From Rhodobacter sp. NTK016B (lineage in GTDB: Bacteria; Pseudomonadota; Alphaproteobacteria; Rhodobacterales; Rhodobacteraceae): a stretch of 64,000 nucleotides of DNA. Of this stretch, positions 60,793-64,000 are shown in pieces. Location of the stretch: positions 124,001-188,000 of the forward strand of contig NZ_JAFKOK010000009.1 in assembly GCF_017303295.1 (NCBI RefSeq), in the 5' to 3' direction. Position 1 is the first letter of the stretch; every line of letters starts with the position of its first letter. Position numbers and translations under genes: made by a program. The notes beneath the pieces are model-generated. The model saw nothing but the letters and a program-made list of their open reading frames with translations, did not search any database and was not told the origin of the DNA.

Positions 60793-61724
60793 AAGCCGTC
60801 ATTCACATCGGAACGCAGAAGACCGGCACGACGACGATCCAGTCGTTTCTGGCGCTGAACCGTCCGGCCCTGTCGTCTCAGGGTCTGCGCTTCGAGCCCT
60901 TCACGCCGCGCAACCCCGCCCAGATGGAGCTGGGCCTGACCGCCATCGTCCGCTCGGGCGGCGAGCTGGAAGCGGCAAACAAGCTCTACGCCATGGGCGT
61001 CAAGGGCCGCGCCAGTCAGGAGGCCTATGTCGACCGGTTCGAGGCGATGTTGCGCGAGGGCGTGAAAACGTGGCCCGAGCATACATATCTGGCCTCGAGC
61101 GAGCAGATCCATGCCTGGTGCCACACGCTCGACCGGATGCAGGCGCTGCACGACACGCTGAACCGCCATTTCGAAAGCGTACGCTACATCGTTTACTATC
61201 GCCCGCAGGACGAGTTCATGCTCTCGACCTATTCCGAAGCGATCAAGCGCGGCGAGTTCCAGACACTCGATCAGCATATCGACACGATGCTGCCGAAGAT
61301 GAATTTCTTCCGCCGCGCCAAGATGTGGGCCTCGGTCGTGGGACAGGAAAACCTGACCGTCCGGCTGTTCGACCGGGGCGTGATGAAGAACGGCGATCTG
61401 CTGGACGATTTCTGCGCAGTGGCAGGGATCGACCGCGGCCCGCTGGAAGATCCGCCCTATCTGAACCAGTCGCTCAGCGCCGAAGAGGTCGATCTGGCGA
61501 TGCAGATCGGGAAATGGACGCCCTCACGGCTGAAAAGCGGCGGGCCCAACCCGCTGTTTCACGCCGCGATGGTGCTGAAGCGGCGCGGGCTCAAGCAGCC
61601 GGGGTCGAAACTGGTTCTCAGCGACGAACAGCGCGACCGCATCCGAGCCGCCCACGCGGAAAGCAACGAACGCCTGCGCGCGCAGTTCTTCCCGGATAGC
61701 GAGCGGCTTTTCACCAAGTTCTGA
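60789..61724 (+). CDS. Sulfotransferase-like protein 2
   Basis: A 311-residue protein starting directly with the PAPS-binding loop, VIHIGTQKTGTTTIQSFL, near residues 4-21. A segment YIVYYRPQDEFMLSTYSEAIKRG near 131-153 is the likely 3'-phosphate site. Distantly similar to the protein at 58097 but without its coiled-coil end. Its start overlaps the glycosyltransferase stop (ATGA). Last gene of the kpsE-kpsT-sulfotransferase-GT-sulfotransferase unit, and convergent with the next gene. Confidence 0.78.
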   Translation: MKAVIHIGTQKTGTTTIQSFLALNRPALSSQGLRFEPFTPRNPAQMELGLTAIVRSGGELEAANKLYAMGVKGRASQEAYVDRFEAMLREGVKTWPEHTYLASSEQIHAWCHTLDRMQALHDTLNRHFESVRYIVYYRPQDEFMLSTYSEAIKRGEFQTLDQHIDTMLPKMNFFRRAKMWASVVGQENLTVRLFDRGVMKNGDLLDDFCAVAGIDRGPLEDPPYLNQSLSAEEVDLAMQIGKWTPSRLKSGGPNPLFHAAMVLKRRGLKQPGSKLVLSDEQRDRIRAAHAESNERLRAQFFPDSERLFTKF

Positions 61725-61753
61725 GCCCCGGCGTTCTGCCCCGGCCCGGGCCC

Positions 61754-61770
61754 GGCGGCGATCAGCCGCC
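61754..61770. terminator. Short hairpin between convergent genes
   Basis: GGCGGC-GATCA-GCCGCC includes the stop codon of the minus-strand glycosyltransferase and lies 29 bases after the sulfotransferase stop. Six-bp stem, no U-tract. It resembles the hairpin at 2881-2904. Confidence 0.3.
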
Positions 61771-64000
61771 GCAGACCCGCCGCACGAAATCGGCCTGATC
61801 CCACGGCACCGAGATTTCCGGAGCGTGGATCACGTCGCGCCCCTCACCCACCAGAGCCAGATACTTGCGGTATTCCTCGGCATTGTTGAAATGCTGGCTC
61901 CGCGCGACCTCGGCCTGCGCCTTGGCGCGGAAATGCGCGTTGTACTTGAAATGCGCGAAGAACAGCTCGCGCTTGGCCAGCCGCGTATCCGAGACGTAAT
62001 GCAGCCCCGCCGACAGCCGCATCCATGGCCGATAGCGCAACAGCGCGTATTTCTGCGCAACGAACAGATCGCTGCGCGATCCCGGAATAAGCCGGTGACG
62101 CAGCGCGCTGGTCCATGTCGGCGAGTTGGAATAAGGCCCCAGCGCCATCGACGCGGTGAGGAACGGCTCGCGCTCGACGAAGCCCGCCTGCGCGAAGGGA
62201 TCGGCCCCCTTGAAATCGACCGTCGAAAGCGAGCCCTCGGGATACATGTCGAGCATGAAGATCCGCGCGGCATCGGCGCCGTCGAATTCGGGCGACCGCA
62301 CCAGCGACAGCACATCCCCCGACCGGTCGAGATTCCAGAACAGGAACTCGTCGGCATCGACGGCCAGTGACCAGCGCCCGACGCGGAAATTCGACATCAG
62401 CGCCTGCTGCCAAGCGACACCGTAGCCCGACTTGCCGTATTCGGTATCGACCGAGAACAGCGCGACGTCAGGCTGCTCGGCGAGATATTCGAAACTGCCG
62501 TCATCCGAGCCGTTATCGGCGATCAGGAATCCCTTGACGCCCAGCTTCCGGTAATGATCGAGGAAGGCGGGCAGGATGAACATCTCGTTGCGCAGGCAGA
62601 TCACCGCCGCGACCTCGGCCTCGTTGACCGCATCAAGCTTCGCCTGAGACGATACAAGGTCCAGCGCGTTCGAGTTGAACCCCAGCTTCACCCACTGGTA
62701 GCTCGGCCAGATCTTGCGATCCAGCGGGCGGGTTTGCTCAAGGCCATCGAGCACTTCCGCCATCCGGTCGACACCGTCGAGATGCGCCAGCTTCACCTGC
62801 GCGCCCTTGAACGGCAGAAAACCGTTCACCCATTGCGGCACGATCGGGCCGCCGGGTGCCGTGCGGCGCAGTACGCTGACATGGTAGCCGGTATTATCAA
62901 GCCAGATGTCGCGCATACTGAGCAGGTCGCCGACCAGCTTGTCTTCCATGAAGGACAACTGCTCAAGCTCGCGCCCCTCGGCTGTCTGCGCGGCCTCAAC
63001 GAGCGCGGCCATCGCCACGCGCGACAGCGAATACCCCGTGCCGCCATCGGCATAGGTGGACGGCTCGGGCGACTTGTCCAGCTCGAACCTGCCGCGCTGC
63101 GAGCGGGACTTGCCCTGATGCCATGCCCGGTCGACCTGCCCGCGCGAGCGATGCAGCCGCCGTCCGTGGTAATCGGCGGGCCGATGCGCGAGATCCCCGA
63201 ACCAGGCTTCGGGGTCGATGAAGCAATCGTCGTCCACCTTCACCAGATGCGCGAAATTGGTGTGTTCGAGCACCCATTTCGTCAGCGCGATGCTCTTTTG
63301 CGGCAGACCTTCGTAATCGTCGGGCGCATCCAGATAGACCACATCCCCGTCGCGCCGCCCGTCCCCGTTGCCTGCGAAGACAAGGAACGGCACGCCCATC
63401 GCCTTGAGCCGGGCCAGCCATGTCTCGCGCATCACCTTGACGCGCGTGTCGAGATTGGGCTGGCAGGTATAGACGCATAGCAGCGTATCCTGCAGCGGGC
63501 TGGCGGCGGCGATCAGATCGGCGGCACGGTCGTCGGTCGCGGCGGGCGGCGGCGCGGGCAGGGGCCGGTCGAACAGCGTGGCAAGCTTGCGGACATCGGC
63601 ATTGTCGCCATGCGCCCTGCGCAGCGCCTCGAAAGACATCAGCACCACCGAGGACCGCATCAGCAATCCGGCTGCGACCTCGTCGGCGAATTGCGTCACC
63701 ACAAGGCGCTGCGCCTGCGCCAGAACCTGTTCGGCCTCGTCTGCGCGGCCCTGATCCAGCAGACCACGCGCGGTACCCAGCGCCAGCATGATGCCGACGA
63801 ACTGGCCCTGCGTCCCGGAAACGACCGGCAGCGCTTCAAGCCATTCCGGCAGGGCCTGCGCCCCGGCGGTGCCGGCAAGAAGCGCCTCAGCCCGAGCGCG
63901 CAGGTTTCGGTTCAGATCCGCGAAGGGCAGGGCCACGAGCTGTTCGTTGTAGCGCTCGAGCCCGCGACAGGCCCCTTTGCGCTGTTCCTCGGACAGGGCG
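61762..64000 (-). CDS. Two-domain glycosyltransferase (GT31-like plus GT2/GT92-like), 5' end beyond the window
   Basis: At least 724 residues are visible from GTG63936, but the frame stays open to the right edge, adding 21 more plausible residues (LSEEQRKG...), so the true start is probably outside. Residues about 1-130 are helical. The first catalytic domain (about 150-370) looks like a beta-galactosyltransferase/fringe fold: CVYTC, RVKVMRETWLARLKAMG and the metal motif VKVDDDCFID at 233-240. The second domain from about 440 has VAAVICLRNEMFILPAFLDHYRKLG and DADEF near 527. A bifunctional glycan-building enzyme is likely; sugars are unknown. Confidence 0.85.
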   Translation of the reverse strand, partial: ALSEEQRKGACRGLERYNEQLVALPFADLNRNLRARAEALLAGTAGAQALPEWLEALPVVSGTQGQFVGIMLALGTARGLLDQGRADEAEQVLAQAQRLVVTQFADEVAAGLLMRSSVVLMSFEALRRAHGDNADVRKLATLFDRPLPAPPPAATDDRAADLIAAASPLQDTLLCVYTCQPNLDTRVKVMRETWLARLKAMGVPFLVFAGNGDGRRDGDVVYLDAPDDYEGLPQKSIALTKWVLEHTNFAHLVKVDDDCFIDPEAWFGDLAHRPADYHGRRLHRSRGQVDRAWHQGKSRSQRGRFELDKSPEPSTYADGGTGYSLSRVAMAALVEAAQTAEGRELEQLSFMEDKLVGDLLSMRDIWLDNTGYHVSVLRRTAPGGPIVPQWVNGFLPFKGAQVKLAHLDGVDRMAEVLDGLEQTRPLDRKIWPSYQWVKLGFNSNALDLVSSQAKLDAVNEAEVAAVICLRNEMFILPAFLDHYRKLGVKGFLIADNGSDDGSFEYLAEQPDVALFSVDTEYGKSGYGVAWQQALMSNFRVGRWSLAVDADEFLFWNLDRSGDVLSLVRSPEFDGADAARIFMLDMYPEGSLSTVDFKGADPFAQAGFVEREPFLTASMALGPYSNSPTWTSALRHRLIPGSRSDLFVAQKYALLRYRPWMRLSAGLHYVSDTRLAKRELFFAHFKYNAHFRAKAQAEVARSQHFNNAEEYRKYLALVGEGRDVIHAPEISVPWDQADFVRRVCGG

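Overview
The window looks like chromosomal DNA of a high-GC alphaproteobacterium, most likely Rhodobacterales/Rhodobacteraceae. The reasons are an NAD-dependent molybdenum formate dehydrogenase operon in the Rhodobacter order (G-B-A-C-D), an alphaproteobacterial flagellar block (flgBC-fliE-fliQ-flgF-flgG-flgA-flgH-fliL with divergent fliI), TTAA-N7-TTAA (CtrA-type) boxes, and GC-rich 3'-end repeats. Genus and species cannot be read from this. Genes are densely packed with many ATGA overlaps. No gap exceeds 300 bases; the largest are the 244 bp between pabB and carB and the roughly 220 bp gaps at 28080-28301, 47824-48044 and 49197-49416. I saw no rRNA, tRNA, CRISPR, prophage or insertion sequence.

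Layout: 1-1457, ATPases of an amino-acid-type ABC importer. 1665-2855, Bcr/CflA-type efflux pump. 2895-4040, PLP aminotransferase, divergent from a LysR regulator (4155-5033). 5132-11139, formate dehydrogenase fdsGBA, fdhD/fdsC and fdsD, with a LysR-type dyad just upstream and an extra 33-codon reading frame between fdsB and fdsA. 11206-12232, two tandem secreted paralogues. 12383-24442, a type II secretion system split into gspCDEF (+) and gspGHIJKLMN (-) that converge, a TPR lipoprotein, and a divergent prepilin peptidase. 24548-28079, an N-formylglutamate-amidohydrolase-like protein, a glutamine-synthetase-family ligase and an iron alcohol dehydrogenase, perhaps an amine-assimilation set. 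28302-33575, pabC, pabB and carB. 33680-39688, flagellar basal-body, export and ATPase genes. 39870-42258, the carboxyspermidine route to spermidine. 42406-44657, an NlpC/P60 hydrolase and an M17 aminopeptidase. 44828-47823, a degenerate HPt-like protein, beta-carbonic anhydrase and a SulP transporter. 48045-64000, a surface-polysaccharide locus: UDP-galactopyranose mutase, a membrane nucleotide-sugar dehydratase, an RTX protein, glycosyltransferases, a KpsM/KpsE/KpsT-like exporter and two sulfotransferase-like proteins.

How the parts fit: the fds genes encode one cytoplasmic enzyme with its maturation factor. The T2SS genes encode a near-complete secreton, and the neighbouring secreted paralogues are possible cargo. 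The right end encodes assembly, sulfation (inferred) and ABC export of a glycan that may contain galactofuranose.

The items most worth a second look are the micro-ORF in the fds operon; the 3'-end repeat whose copies sit just after stop codons, two of them beside exact TTAA-N7-TTAA boxes; the HPt-like protein with Gln where the phosphorylated His should be; the sulfotransferase/ABC-export operon; and the two-domain glycosyltransferase at the right edge.
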